64,000 nt of DNA from Streptomyces sp. NBC_01431 (GTDB lineage Bacteria > Actinomycetota > Actinomycetes > Streptomycetales > Streptomycetaceae). The notes under the pieces are model-generated. The model had not been told where the DNA came from, searched no databases, and saw only the letters and a list, made by a program, of their open reading frames with translations. Location: positions 3,100,001 through 3,164,000 of the forward strand of contig NZ_CP109496.1 of NCBI RefSeq assembly GCF_036231355.1. Reading direction: 5' to 3'. The position numbers and the translations under genes were made by a program. Shown here piece by piece: positions 7,583-15,795 of this stretch. Position 1 is the first letter of the stretch, and each line of letters begins with the position of its first letter.

Positions 7583-8164
7583 ATGATCACCCATTCCCTG
7601 CGCCCCGGATTCCGCGGCCTCGTCACAGCATGCGCCGTCGCCCTCTCCGCCGCGCTGGTGACCGGCTGCGGAAGCGACCCGAAGGCCGCGACGCCTCAAG
7701 GCTGGGAGACGCTGGACGCGCAGGGAGTCGCCGTCGACCATCCCGCGGGCTGGAAGACCGTGCCCGCCGGGCAACTCGCCAAGACGAACGAGGTCGCCGC
7801 CACCCTGACCAGGAGCGGCGGCATCGTCGCCAAGATCGCGGTACAGAAGAAGTTCATGCAGACGTCCGACGTCGACATGGCCGCGATGGGGGCCAAGGCG
7901 ACGTATGTGCTCGGTGGCGGCACGACCGACCAGAAGTCGGTGACGGTGCAAGGGACCGACAAGGCACAGCGCATGGACTACGCCCCCCAGGAGTCCAACG
8001 GGCAGGACCAGGCCCCGCCGTCCGGCACCTCGGTGGAGGCAACGGACGTCGTCGCCCTGGACGGCCACGGCGATCCCTTCCTGGTGCGCATCATCCGCAC
8101 CCGGGACGCGCTCCCGCAATCCGACCTCGACAAGATCGTGAAGTCGGTCCGCGTCACCGGCTGA
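7583..8164 (+). CDS. secreted lipoprotein, module component B, copy 2
   Basis: A 193-aa protein. ATG 7583 gives a lipoprotein signal ending in the lipobox LVTGC, whereas the longer frame from 7475 would overlap the previous gene. The mature part begins GWETLDAQGVAVDHPAGW, paralogous to GWGTL...VDVSYPKGY in the 3486-4061 product, and ends LDKIVKSVRVTG. It lies 52 bp after the fused pilin-like gene, so the pair is probably an operon. An LpqN/PsbP-like fold is possible. It is presumably anchored to the outer membrane face next to the pilin-like protein. Confidence 0.75.
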   Translation: MITHSLRPGFRGLVTACAVALSAALVTGCGSDPKAATPQGWETLDAQGVAVDHPAGWKTVPAGQLAKTNEVAATLTRSGGIVAKIAVQKKFMQTSDVDMAAMGAKATYVLGGGTTDQKSVTVQGTDKAQRMDYAPQESNGQDQAPPSGTSVEATDVVALDGHGDPFLVRIIRTRDALPQSDLDKIVKSVRVTG

Positions 8165-8649
8165 CGCCCCGCCGACACCTCCGCAGACGTTCCGCCGGGC
8201 GATCGGTCCCGGCGGCCGGGAGGTCAGGAGCAGGGTGGCCGGCGGTCCCGCTCTTGACCAGCGAGCCGAGGGCCGGGGTTGATTCGCACGGGCGGTGACG
8301 GGGGCCGCGTCCCGGGGGTGGGCGAGACAGGGAGCGGACCGGCGCCTTGCAGGCCGAGCATCAACTCAGCTCTTTTGCATGCCGGTTGACGAAAGCCCGG
8401 AGGCGTTCGAGCACCACGCCTCCCGGCAGGCCGAGTGGGCTGTCCCGGCGCACACCGCGGGACCGAGGGCAGCGGCCGGGGGCGGCGAGGTGCGGATCCA
8501 CCAGCGCGAAGTGGCATCCGCCGACCGCACAGTCCAACGACCCCTCTGCGCCAGAGGTCTTGACAACCCAATTGGTCTGGACCATCTTGTGCCACCAAGG
8601 CGCCCCACTCCCACTCCCTTCCTCCCCACTCCCCTCCCGGAGGCAGCAC
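8165..8649. other. 485-bp intergenic region upstream of chitinase
   Basis: Open frames cross the region on both strands, but none has a convincing start, ribosome site or domain. The last 90 bp hold the chitinase promoter and DasR-like site. I see nothing else. Confidence 0.5.
8560..8588 (+). promoter_or_regulatory. chitinase promoter with DasR-responsive element (dre-like)
   Basis: A TTGACA -35 box at 8560-8565 is followed by the inverted repeat TGGTC-TG-GACCA at 8573-8584. This fits the known DasR operator pattern (TGGTCTAGACCA core) found in Streptomyces chitinase promoters. The operator lies between the -35 and a weak -10 (CATCTT, 8583-8588, 17-bp spacer), so bound DasR would block polymerase until released by amino-sugar signals. 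The match is seen in the sequence; control by DasR is inferred from the family rule. Confidence 0.75.
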
Positions 8650-10347
8650 GTGAACCGCGCGAGACACGCAAGGCTCGCTCTGGCCGTGGCCGCGGCCGGC
8701 GCCCTTTCCATGGCCGGGCTCTCCGGCACCGCCCAGGCGGCCGACGTCAACAACGCCCAGAACGCCGGGTTCGAGTCGGGCCTGGCCGACTGGAGTTGCT
8801 CGGCCGGCAGCGGCGCCACCGTCGCCGCACCCGTGCACGGCGGAGCCGCCGCCCTCAAGGCCACCCCCTCGGGCTCCGACACCGCCCAGTGTTCGCAGAC
8901 CGTCGCCGTCAAGCCCAACTCGACGTACACGCTGAGTGCCTGGGTCCAGGGCAGCTACGTCTACCTCGGCGCGAGCGGCACCGGCACCACCGACGTCTCC
9001 ACCTGGACGCCGGGCACCGGCAGCGGCTACGGCCAGCTGTCCACGACGTTCACCACCGGCGCCTCGACGACCTCGGTGCAGATCTACACCCACGGCTGGT
9101 ACGGCCAGAGCGCCTACTACGCCGACGACATCTCCGTGTACGGGCCCGACGGCGGCGGGAGCGGCACCCCGGCGCCGACGATTCCGGCGGCCCCCGGCGG
9201 CCTCGCGGCGGGCTCGGTCAGCTCGTCCTCGGTGGACCTGTCGTGGGGCGCGGTGTCCAACGCGACCGGGTACAACGTCTACCGGGACGGCGCCAAGGTG
9301 CAGTCGGCGACGGGCGGTTCGGCGACCGTGACCGGGCTGAGCGCGTCGACCTCGTACCAGTTCCAGGTGAGTGCGACCAACGCCGCGGGCGAGTCGCCGA
9401 AGTCGGCGCCGGTGACCGCCACCACCTCGGCCACCGGCGGCACCCCCGGCGGCGGTGGGAACGTGCCCAAGCACGCGGTGACCGGCTACTGGCAGAACTT
9501 CAACAACGGCGCGACCGTCCAGAAGATCAGCGACGTGCCGGCGAACTACGACATCATCGCGGTCGCCTTCGCGGACGCCACGACGACCCCGGGCGCGGTC
9601 AGCTTCACGCTCGACACCAACGGCCTCGGCGGTTACACCGTCGACCAGTTCAAGGCGGACATCGCGGCCAAGCACGCCGCGGGCAAGTCGGTGATCATCT
9701 CGATCGGCGGCCAGAACGGCACGATCTCGGTCAGCGACTCGACGTCGGCGACCAACTTCGCCAACTCGGTCTACTCGCTGATGCAGACCTACGGCTTCGA
9801 CGGCGTCGACATCGACCTGGAGAACGGCCTCAACTCCACTTACATGACACAGGCGTTGAAGTCGATCGCGGCGAAGGGCGGGGCCAAGACCGTCATCACG
9901 ATGGCCCCGCAGACCATCGACATGCAGTCGCCGTCCAACGAGTACTTCAAGACGGCGCTCAACATCAAGGACATCCTGACCGTCGTCAACATGCAGTACT
10001 ACAACAGCGGTTCGATGAACGGCTGCGACGGCAACGTGTACTCCCAGGGCACGGTCGACTTCCTGACCGCGCTGGCCTGCATCCAGCTCCAGGGCGGTCT
10101 CGCCCCCTCACAGGTCGGCCTCGGCCTGCCGGCGTCGGCGTCCGGCGCGGGCAGCGGCTACGTCTCCCCGGCGGTCGTGAACGCGGCCCTGGACTGCCTG
10201 ACCCAGGGCACCAACTGCGGCTCCTTCAAGCCGTCGAAGACGTACCCGGGTCTGCGCGGCGCGATGGCCTGGTCCACCAACTGGGACGCCAAGTCGGGCA
10301 ACGCCTGGTCCGGCGCGGTGGGACCGCACGTCCACGCCCTGCCGTAA
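8650..10347 (+). CDS. secreted GH18 chitinase with CBM and FnIII domains
   Basis: A 565-aa protein from GTG 8650 with a GGAGG ribosome site. A Sec signal ends near AQA-AD (residue 30). A carbohydrate-binding module (about 32-165) opens with the usual N-GFE-G-L-DW pattern. A Gly/Pro linker, a fibronectin type III domain (about 181-265), another linker and a GH18 catalytic domain (about 275-560) follow. The catalytic motif DGVDIDLE has the acid E391 and D387/D389. The enzyme cleaves chitin outside the cell and feeds GlcNAc uptake. The upstream dre-like site supports control by DasR. A hairpin at 10365-10397 ends transcription. Confidence 0.95.
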   Translation: MNRARHARLALAVAAAGALSMAGLSGTAQAADVNNAQNAGFESGLADWSCSAGSGATVAAPVHGGAAALKATPSGSDTAQCSQTVAVKPNSTYTLSAWVQGSYVYLGASGTGTTDVSTWTPGTGSGYGQLSTTFTTGASTTSVQIYTHGWYGQSAYYADDISVYGPDGGGSGTPAPTIPAAPGGLAAGSVSSSSVDLSWGAVSNATGYNVYRDGAKVQSATGGSATVTGLSASTSYQFQVSATNAAGESPKSAPVTATTSATGGTPGGGGNVPKHAVTGYWQNFNNGATVQKISDVPANYDIIAVAFADATTTPGAVSFTLDTNGLGGYTVDQFKADIAAKHAAGKSVIISIGGQNGTISVSDSTSATNFANSVYSLMQTYGFDGVDIDLENGLNSTYMTQALKSIAAKGGAKTVITMAPQTIDMQSPSNEYFKTALNIKDILTVVNMQYYNSGSMNGCDGNVYSQGTVDFLTALACIQLQGGLAPSQVGLGLPASASGAGSGYVSPAVVNAALDCLTQGTNCGSFKPSKTYPGLRGAMAWSTNWDAKSGNAWSGAVGPHVHALP

Positions 10348-10364
10348 CACCTTCCGTACGACGG

Positions 10365-10397
10365 CAGCGGCGCCCCGCTCAGGCGGAGGCGCCGCTG
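10365..10397. terminator. bidirectional terminator between convergent chitinase and protease genes
   Basis: The 10-bp perfect arms CAGCGGCGCC (10365-10374) and GGCGCCGCTG (10388-10397) sit between the two convergent stop codons. There is no clear U-tract, as is common in Streptomyces. Confidence 0.75.
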
Positions 10398-10422
10398 TCC
10401 TACGGGAGGAGCGGGGTGAGCG

Positions 10423-11280
10423 TCACGGCTTGGGGAGCACGCAGCCCGGCCGGCTCAGGTCGATCTTGTTGCCCGCGCCTATGCAGGGCACGATGATGTA
10501 CGTCTCCTGGGCGTAGTTGATGCCCTGGTGGATGGTGACGTTGCCGTTCTCGTCGACCTCGCACGGGTTGTTCTCCGTGCACTGCTCGCCGTCCTCGTTG
10601 CCGGTGTTGTTGACGGCGACGACCTTGCCGGTCGTCGTGTCGATCACCGGGGAGCCCGAGGTGCCGCCGATGGTGTTGCACGACGAGGTGTAGCGGACCG
10701 AGTCCTTCCAGGTCCAGTCGCCCTCCTTCAGCCGGTAGACGAAGCCGTCCACGTTGCAGCTGTAGGTCCGCTTCCAGTACCCGGAGACGACCTTGATGGC
10801 CGAACCCTGGGTGGGATGCGTGTCGTTGAGGGTGAGCGCGCTGATCCCGTACCTGCTCTGGATCTGGGCGTAGGTCTGGGTGAGCTGGTAGATCGAGATG
10901 TCCGTGTCGGTCATCGTGGCGTACGAGACCTTGCTGGCGCGCAGGGTGGCGACCTTGGAGCCCGAGGCGTTCAGCAGCGAGAAGGAGCGGGACGACGGCT
11001 GGTCGGTGATGACCTCGCCGGCGGCGGGGAATCCGCTTTCGAGGCAGTGGCCGTTGGAGAGGACGAGCGCGGGGTCGTTGGGCTGCGAGCCGGGGGCGCG
11101 GACCACGGAGCCCGAACAGTTGCTGAGCGCGACCGTGCCGGCGAAGTTGACCGCCTTGACGGTGGGCTTCGCGTCGGCCTTGGTGGCGGCGGACGGGGCG
11201 GCGACGGCGGGTGCCGCGCCCGCCGCGGCGAGCAGCAGGGCGCTGACGGCGCCGAGTGCGCCGACGAAGGACTTCTTCAT
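10423..11280 (-). CDS. secreted trypsin-like serine protease
   Basis: A 285-aa protein from ATG 11280. The signal peptide (MKKSFVGALGAVSALLLAAAG, ending near AVAAP) is followed by a short pro-region and an S1-type protease domain. The catalytic triad is readable: histidine in SNGHC, aspartate in TDTDISIY and serine in GGTSGSPV. Several cysteines (NCSGS, YSCNVDG, SSCNTIGG, QCTENNPC, VPCIG, GCVLP) should form disulfides in the secreted enzyme. The substrate specificity is not evident. It is convergent with the chitinase, and both are extracellular hydrolases. Confidence 0.9.
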   Translation of the reverse strand: MKKSFVGALGAVSALLLAAAGAAPAVAAPSAATKADAKPTVKAVNFAGTVALSNCSGSVVRAPGSQPNDPALVLSNGHCLESGFPAAGEVITDQPSSRSFSLLNASGSKVATLRASKVSYATMTDTDISIYQLTQTYAQIQSRYGISALTLNDTHPTQGSAIKVVSGYWKRTYSCNVDGFVYRLKEGDWTWKDSVRYTSSCNTIGGTSGSPVIDTTTGKVVAVNNTGNEDGEQCTENNPCEVDENGNVTIHQGINYAQETYIIVPCIGAGNKIDLSRPGCVLPKP

Positions 11281-11452
11281 GTGGGGGTTCCCTTTTTGAG
11301 GGTGCTCGGATGATGAAGGAGCTCGGTTTGTCATGCGCATTGTTGATGGTGGCGCGGTCAACGGGCAAGTGGACAAAAGGAGTTGGCTAGGTATGGCAGG
11401 ACATCAGATAGGGGGCTCCACACGGTCGCGCTCGTCAGGTCAACAGACGGAG

Positions 11453-11487
11453 CCCCGTCCAGTGCCCCGGAGGAGGCGTGGACGGGG
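11453..11487. terminator. terminator of the small minus-strand operon
   Basis: The perfect 9-bp arms CCCCGTCCA (11453-11461) and TGGACGGGG (11479-11487) lie about 50 bp past the end of the last small gene on the minus strand. Confidence 0.6.
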
Positions 11488-11536
11488 CAGCTGACTCGCT
11501 GAACCGTGTTGCTCGGCGTCGCCGAGCGCACCGGTG

Positions 11537-11764
11537 TCATTCATCGCGCGCGACGCGGGCATGATCGGTCACGACACGGCGGAAGAGGTCATGCCCCGTG
11601 CGGCCGGCATGACGCAGGCTCCAGTCCTGAGCCGCCTCCTGTTCTCCCTGGGGGCCGGATGTCTCGTCGCACCCAGACGCCACGCAGAAGGCTTCGAAGG
11701 TGACTCCGCCGTCCGGTACATGCCGGATCGTGTGAGGTACGTAGCGCAGCACGGCGCGGCTCAT
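11537..11764 (-). CDS. small hypothetical protein (DUF7848-like)
   Basis: A 75-aa protein starting at ATG 11764, whose start codon overlaps the stop of the upstream gene by 4 bp (ATGA). It begins RAVLRYVPHTIRHVPDG and contains two cysteines (FCVASGC) and a late RHAGRTGHDLFRR segment. From memory this pattern fits a small Streptomyces family now called DUF7848, often next to HTH regulators; the assignment is tentative. There is no signal or membrane segment. It is the last gene of a three-gene overlapping operon divergent from an HTH protein. Confidence 0.6.
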   Translation of the reverse strand: MSRAVLRYVPHTIRHVPDGGVTFEAFCVASGCDETSGPQGEQEAAQDWSLRHAGRTGHDLFRRVVTDHARVARDE

Positions 11765-12129
11765 GCGGACGCCTCAGAGCACCGCGCAGGGTTGCCGCCC
11801 TCGTCATCCTCGATGTCGGTCACGCTGGGGTCACCCCAGACGGAATCGGCCAGGCGCGCGCCCCGGCTGGCCGCGACTCGGTGCACGTCGGTAGGAGCCT
11901 CGGCCAGCTGAATTGCCAGCAAGTGGAGCTCACCCGGAGTCCATTTGCGCCCGTCGAGGACGCCTCTGGCTTCCTCGATGAGGTCGGCGGCCAAGCCGAG
12001 TTGCATCGCCTCCATGTTGTCCGCGAGGCGGGAAAGGTAGCCGCCGGAACCGTCATCGGCGAGGTAGCACGGCTTGCCCTCTGGGCCTGTCCAAGGCAGG
12101 AGCCGTGCTACGTCGATGTGTCCCGTCAT
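11761..12129 (-). CDS. small hypothetical protein, middle gene of overlapping operon
   Basis: A 122-aa acidic protein from ATG 12129. No known domain is recognised. It is mostly helical in appearance (LADNMEAMQLGLAADLIEEARGVLD) with WTPGELHLLAIQLAEA in the middle. It overlaps the upstream 45-aa gene by 4 bp and the downstream 75-aa gene by 4 bp, so the three are almost certainly translated together. Codon use is less strictly G/C-ended than in the core genes, which fits the accessory nature of this cassette. The longer frame from 12159 lacks a ribosome site. Confidence 0.6.
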   Translation of the reverse strand: MTGHIDVARLLPWTGPEGKPCYLADDGSGGYLSRLADNMEAMQLGLAADLIEEARGVLDGRKWTPGELHLLAIQLAEAPTDVHRVAASRGARLADSVWGDPSVTDIEDDEGGNPARCSEASA

Positions 12130-12263
12130 GCCGACGCCTCCGCCTCGTGGACCAGCCACGCGATCGGCACACCCACGGGCCGGACGGGGAACGGATGGCG
12201 GCCCTGGGCAGGGTGCAGTAGCCGCAACAGCGGTTCGGAGAGGCAGGCGATGCGGTGGTTCAT
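12126..12263 (-). CDS. 45-aa hypothetical protein, first gene of overlapping operon
   Basis: A short frame starts at ATG 12263 (MNHRIACLSEPLLRLLHPAQ) and ends with a TGA that overlaps the next start (ATGA). The overlap, the divergent position from the HTH gene and the lack of other features in this strip support it. No function can be given. Similar very small genes accompany HTH regulators in many Streptomyces accessory cassettes. Confidence 0.5.
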   Translation of the reverse strand: MNHRIACLSEPLLRLLHPAQGRHPFPVRPVGVPIAWLVHEAEASA

Positions 12264-12388
12264 GTCGTCAACTCCACGTAGCTGATGGCCGCACCCCCGG
12301 ACCGTCCACCACGGCCGCGGGGGTCTTCCCGGCGGTCACCAGTCCACACTTCCGGTTTGGACAGGCCGTTCCTACTTCGTTCGGAGAC

Positions 12389-12431
12389 CGTTAGGCACGG
12401 TGCGGGACTAACGTAAGAAGCGTTCCTAACG
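12389..12431. promoter_or_regulatory. CGTTAG/CTAACG repeats between small operon and HTH gene
   Basis: CGTTAG (12389-12394) and CTAACG (12408-12413) form an inverted pair. A second pair, CGTT-CCT-AACG, lies at 12421-12431, only 15 bp before the HTH start. These are candidate operators for autoregulation by the adjacent HTH protein. Confidence 0.35.
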
Positions 12432-12446
12432 TCCCAAGGGGTACCT

Positions 12447-13202
12447 GTGAACGAGTCCCTTCGCCGCGCCATGGCTCAAGCGCGAATGACAGATCGCCAG
12501 TTGGCGGAGAAGTGCGGCGTTGATATCAAAACGGTCGGCCGGTGGGTCACGGAGGCGGGGCGGGTTCCTCGTGCCCGCCAGCGATGGGCCGTCTGCGAGG
12601 CACTCGGAGAGGATGAGGCGGTGTTGTGGCCAGCGGCAGCAAAGAAGGCGATTAAGGTCGGTCCGGACCGTGAGGTCGTGTCCGTCTATCCCTACCGTTC
12701 CGGCTGTCCAGCCTCTCTGTGGCGTTCGCTGATCACCAAGGCTGAGCGAGAGCTGACTTTCGCGGGCTACACCAACTACTTCCTGTGGCTCGAACAGGCT
12801 CGGTTCGGTACCGCGCTGCGTCGCAAAGCCGCCCAGGGATGCCGAGTCCGATTTCTGCTCGGTGACCCTGACAGCGACCTCACGCGCTCGCGTGAACAGG
12901 ACGAAAACGTTGCGCTCACGCTCTCCACCCGTATCCGTGTAACACTCGCCGAGCTGGAGAAAATCAGAAGCCAGTCGGGGATTGACGTGCGATATAGCGA
13001 CGGACACGCCTACCTGTCCGTGTTCCGCTTCGATGACGACATGATCGTTACGCCCTTGCTGACGCACAGAGTTGGGCACGATGCCCCCACACTGCACCTG
13101 CGCCGTCACCAGGACGACGGCATGTTTGATCGCTTCGCTTCTCACGTTGACGAACTGTGGAACCGGGGCACTCCGGTATGGGAAGGGGAAAGCGATGGGT
13201 AG
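12447..13202 (+). CDS. HTH (XRE-like) regulator with DUF5919-type C-terminal domain
   Basis: A 251-aa protein from GTG 12447. The N-terminal helix-turn-helix (about 15-37, TDRQLAEKCGVDIKTVGRWV) is followed by a domain of about 170 residues starting SVYPYRSGCPASLW. I connect this with DUF5919-type regulators, which resemble phospholipase-D-like folds; this is from memory and moderately certain. The last 8 bp overlap the Nudix gene start, so the two are translationally coupled. It is divergent from the three small genes and probably controls them. The ligand is unknown. Confidence 0.75.
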   Translation: MNESLRRAMAQARMTDRQLAEKCGVDIKTVGRWVTEAGRVPRARQRWAVCEALGEDEAVLWPAAAKKAIKVGPDREVVSVYPYRSGCPASLWRSLITKAERELTFAGYTNYFLWLEQARFGTALRRKAAQGCRVRFLLGDPDSDLTRSREQDENVALTLSTRIRVTLAELEKIRSQSGIDVRYSDGHAYLSVFRFDDDMIVTPLLTHRVGHDAPTLHLRRHQDDGMFDRFASHVDELWNRGTPVWEGESDG

Positions 13203-13662
13203 GCGCGATTACGAGGACGATCCCGACGCCCCGGCGGCGAACAGTCTGGTTCCCGCCGCCTCCACGGTCGTTGTCGACGACTCCGGGCGCATCCTGCTTC
13301 AGTGTCGCCGTGACAACGGCATGTGGGCGCTGCCCGGGGGCGCCATGCACATCGGAGAGTCGTTGCCTGACTGCGCCGTCCGGGAGACCCGCGAAGAGAC
13401 CGGATTCGATGTCGAGATCGTCGGCATCGTCGGCACGTACACCAACCCGCATCACGTCTTCGCCTACGACGACGGTGAGGTGCGACAGGAGTTCTCCGTC
13501 TGCTTCCTCGCGCGACCCGTGGCCGGACACCTGGCGGTGTCCGAGGAATCCACGGACGTGCGCTGGTTCGAGCCCGAAGAGGTCGAACACCTTCCGATGG
13601 TTCCCAGCATCCGCAAGCGTGTGAACGACTGGCGCGATGGCACCATGCCCGCCGCCCGGTAG
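13195..13662 (+). CDS. Nudix hydrolase
   Basis: A 155-aa protein from ATG 13195. A complete Nudix box is present: G-x5-E-x7-REUxEExGU read as GAMHIGE...RETREETGF. Strand-rich flanks (AASTVVVDDSGRILLQCRR before, FSVCFLARPV after) fit the fold. The family hydrolyses nucleoside diphosphates linked to another moiety; the actual substrate cannot be read. Because it overlaps the HTH gene by 8 bp, it may produce or remove a nucleotide signal that the HTH partner senses, which is inference from the pairing. Confidence 0.9.
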   Translation: MGRRDYEDDPDAPAANSLVPAASTVVVDDSGRILLQCRRDNGMWALPGGAMHIGESLPDCAVRETREETGFDVEIVGIVGTYTNPHHVFAYDDGEVRQEFSVCFLARPVAGHLAVSEESTDVRWFEPEEVEHLPMVPSIRKRVNDWRDGTMPAAR

Positions 13663-13755
13663 CCGGAAGCGGCAGCGACCCGACACATCTCTGGTGACCT
13701 GCATCGACTGAGCTTTTCGCAACTGGCTTGTGGCTGGACCGCCAGCTGTGCCCCC

Positions 13756-15234
13756 CTAGATCACCAGGCTGAGCAGTGCCGTCACCACGAAGCCCGCGAC
13801 CGACAGGACCGTTTCCAGGACCGTCCAGGACTTCAGGGTGTCGCGTTCGCTGATGCCGAAGTACTTCGCGACCATCCAGAACCCGCCGTCGTTGACGTGC
13901 GAGGCGAAGATCGAGCCCGCCGAGATCGCCATGATGACGAGGGCGAGGTGGGCCTGCGAGTAGTCGGCGCCCTCCACCAGGGGGACCACGATGCCGGCCG
14001 TCGTCACGATCGCCACCGTCGCCGAGCCCTGGGCGACCCGGAGCACGACCGAGATCAGCCAGGCCAGCAGGATGACGGGCAGGCCCACGTCGTTGAACGT
14101 CCTGGCCAGCGCGTCCGCGATGCCGGACGCCTTCAGCACCGCGCCGAAGACGCCGCCCGCGCCGACGACGAGCAGGATGTTGCCGACCGGCTTCAGCGAC
14201 GCCGTCGAGACCGTTTCCAATGACTTGCGGGACCAGCCGCGCCGGATGCCGAGCAGGTAGTACGCGAGGAACAGCGCGATGGTCAGGGCCACGAACGGGT
14301 TGCCGAAGAACTCCAGGACCGACCGCGGGGTGCTGGGGTCGAGCGCGATCGAGGAGAACGTGGCGGCCAGGATCAGGACCAGCGGCGTCCCGATGATGGC
14401 GAGCACCGCGCCGAGCGGCGCCGGGCCCTGGTGCGGGGTGACACCACCGGCCTCCTGCTCGGCGGCGACCGCGGCCCTGGCCTCCTCGGCGGCCTCCACC
14501 ATGTCCTGCGGGACCGCGACGAAGATGCGCTTGCCGATCCAGGCGGCGTACGCCCACGCGGCGAGCACGGACGGAATGCCGACGAGGGCGCCCATCAGGA
14601 TGACCCAGCCGAGCGAGACGTGGAAGAGACCGGCGGCGGCCACCGGACCGGGGTGCGGCGGCAGGAAGGCGTGGGTCATCGAGAGGCCCGCGAGCAGCGG
14701 CATGCAGTACAGCAGGATCGACTTGCCGGACCTTTTGGCGGCGGCGTACACGATGGGGGCGAGGACGAAGATGCCGACGTCGAAGAAGACCGGGATACCG
14801 AAGATGAGACCGGTGAGTCCCATGGCCAGCGGCGCCCGCCGCTCGCCGAACAGGTTCAGCAGCCGGCTGCTCAACACCTCTGCGCCGCCGCTGACTTCGA
14901 GGATCGCGCCGAGCATGGTGCCAAGGCCGATGATGACGGCGACGTGTCCGAGGATGCCGCCCATGCCGCTCTCGACGGTGGAGACGGCGGCGGACTTCTG
15001 GACCGTACCGAAGAGTTCGGTGACCGACAGGCCCGCGCCGAGGCCGACGGCTATGGAGACGGCGAGCAGGGCCACGAACGGCTGGAGCCTGACCTTGATG
15101 ATCAGGAAGAGGAGGAGGGCGATCCCGAGGACGGCGACGGTCAGCAGACCGGCGGTGCCGCCGATGAGGGGGAGGATGCCGCCCGTGTGGACGGGTTGTG
15201 GTGGGGCGGCGGCCGCGACAGCTTGGAACAACAT
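13756..15234 (-). CDS. gntP: GntP-family gluconate/sugar-acid:H+ symporter
   Basis: A 492-aa protein from ATG 15234 behind CGGAG. It has about twelve hydrophobic segments and the GntP-type pattern: an early ILPLIGGTAGLLTVAVLGIALLLF helix, HAFLPPHPGPVAAAG, and HVNDGGFWMV near the C-terminus. The family imports gluconate or related sugar acids with protons. It lies 147 bp downstream of ridA on the same strand and belongs to the kinase-IclR-RidA catabolic unit, which suggests that the imported acid is phosphorylated by the PfkB-type kinase. The exact substrate is not determined. Confidence 0.9.
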   Translation of the reverse strand: MLFQAVAAAAPPQPVHTGGILPLIGGTAGLLTVAVLGIALLLFLIIKVRLQPFVALLAVSIAVGLGAGLSVTELFGTVQKSAAVSTVESGMGGILGHVAVIIGLGTMLGAILEVSGGAEVLSSRLLNLFGERRAPLAMGLTGLIFGIPVFFDVGIFVLAPIVYAAAKRSGKSILLYCMPLLAGLSMTHAFLPPHPGPVAAAGLFHVSLGWVILMGALVGIPSVLAAWAYAAWIGKRIFVAVPQDMVEAAEEARAAVAAEQEAGGVTPHQGPAPLGAVLAIIGTPLVLILAATFSSIALDPSTPRSVLEFFGNPFVALTIALFLAYYLLGIRRGWSRKSLETVSTASLKPVGNILLVVGAGGVFGAVLKASGIADALARTFNDVGLPVILLAWLISVVLRVAQGSATVAIVTTAGIVVPLVEGADYSQAHLALVIMAISAGSIFASHVNDGGFWMVAKYFGISERDTLKSWTVLETVLSVAGFVVTALLSLVI

Positions 15235-15381
15235 GTGCCAACTCCGTTGTGCAGCAGGGGGGTTCCGGGGCAGGGGGGACCGCGGCACGGCACCCCGGCG
15301 GTCCGGGGCGCCGCACCGTGCGGCGGGTCGAGCGGTGGGGCTAAGGGCACTGCGGCGGGATTTCCTTCAAGGGGTCCGGGG

Positions 15382-15795
15382 TTACGCGTCCAGAACGGCC
15401 AGGGCGTCGATCTCGATGAGGAGGCCCTTGGGCAGACCGACGTAGACGGTGGTGCGGGCGGCGGCGGGGGCCTTCAGGCCCTGCTCCTCGAAGTACGCGT
15501 TGTAGATCTCGTTCATCTCCGCGAAGTGGTCCACGTCGGTGAGGTAGACGCGCATCATCATCACGTCGTCCCAGCTCGCGCCGCCCTCCTCCAGGATCGC
15601 CTTGACGTTGGCGAAGGTCTGGAGGGTCTGCTCGCGCAGGGTGGGACCGGCCGGGGTGGGCGCCTGCCCCGCCACCGCGGGCAGGAACCCGACCTGCCCG
15701 GCCACCTGGAGGATGTTCCCCTTCCTGACGCCGTGGGAGAACCTGGCGGGCGGCGTGGTGTGCGTGGAGGGGGTGATGGCGGTCTTCTCAGTCAT
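15382..15795 (-). CDS. RidA-family enamine/imine deaminase
   Basis: A 137-aa protein of the YjgF/YER057c/UK114 family: QVAGQVGFLP near residue 31, RVYLTDVDHFAEMN in the middle and the C-terminal PAARTTVYVGLPKGLLIEIDA with the conserved arginine and glutamate. RidA proteins hydrolyse reactive 2-aminoacrylate-type imines left by PLP enzymes. This makes sense beside the D-serine deaminase-like enzyme at 17898. Its ATG overlaps the iclR stop by 4 bp. Confidence 0.9.
   Translation of the reverse strand: MTEKTAITPSTHTTPPARFSHGVRKGNILQVAGQVGFLPAVAGQAPTPAGPTLREQTLQTFANVKAILEEGGASWDDVMMMRVYLTDVDHFAEMNEIYNAYFEEQGLKAPAAARTTVYVGLPKGLLIEIDALAVLDA

Noticed and set aside
8361..8930. Minus-strand open frame across the chitinase promoter
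   Set aside because: It runs through the dre-like site and the chitinase signal peptide region and has no ribosome site or domain.
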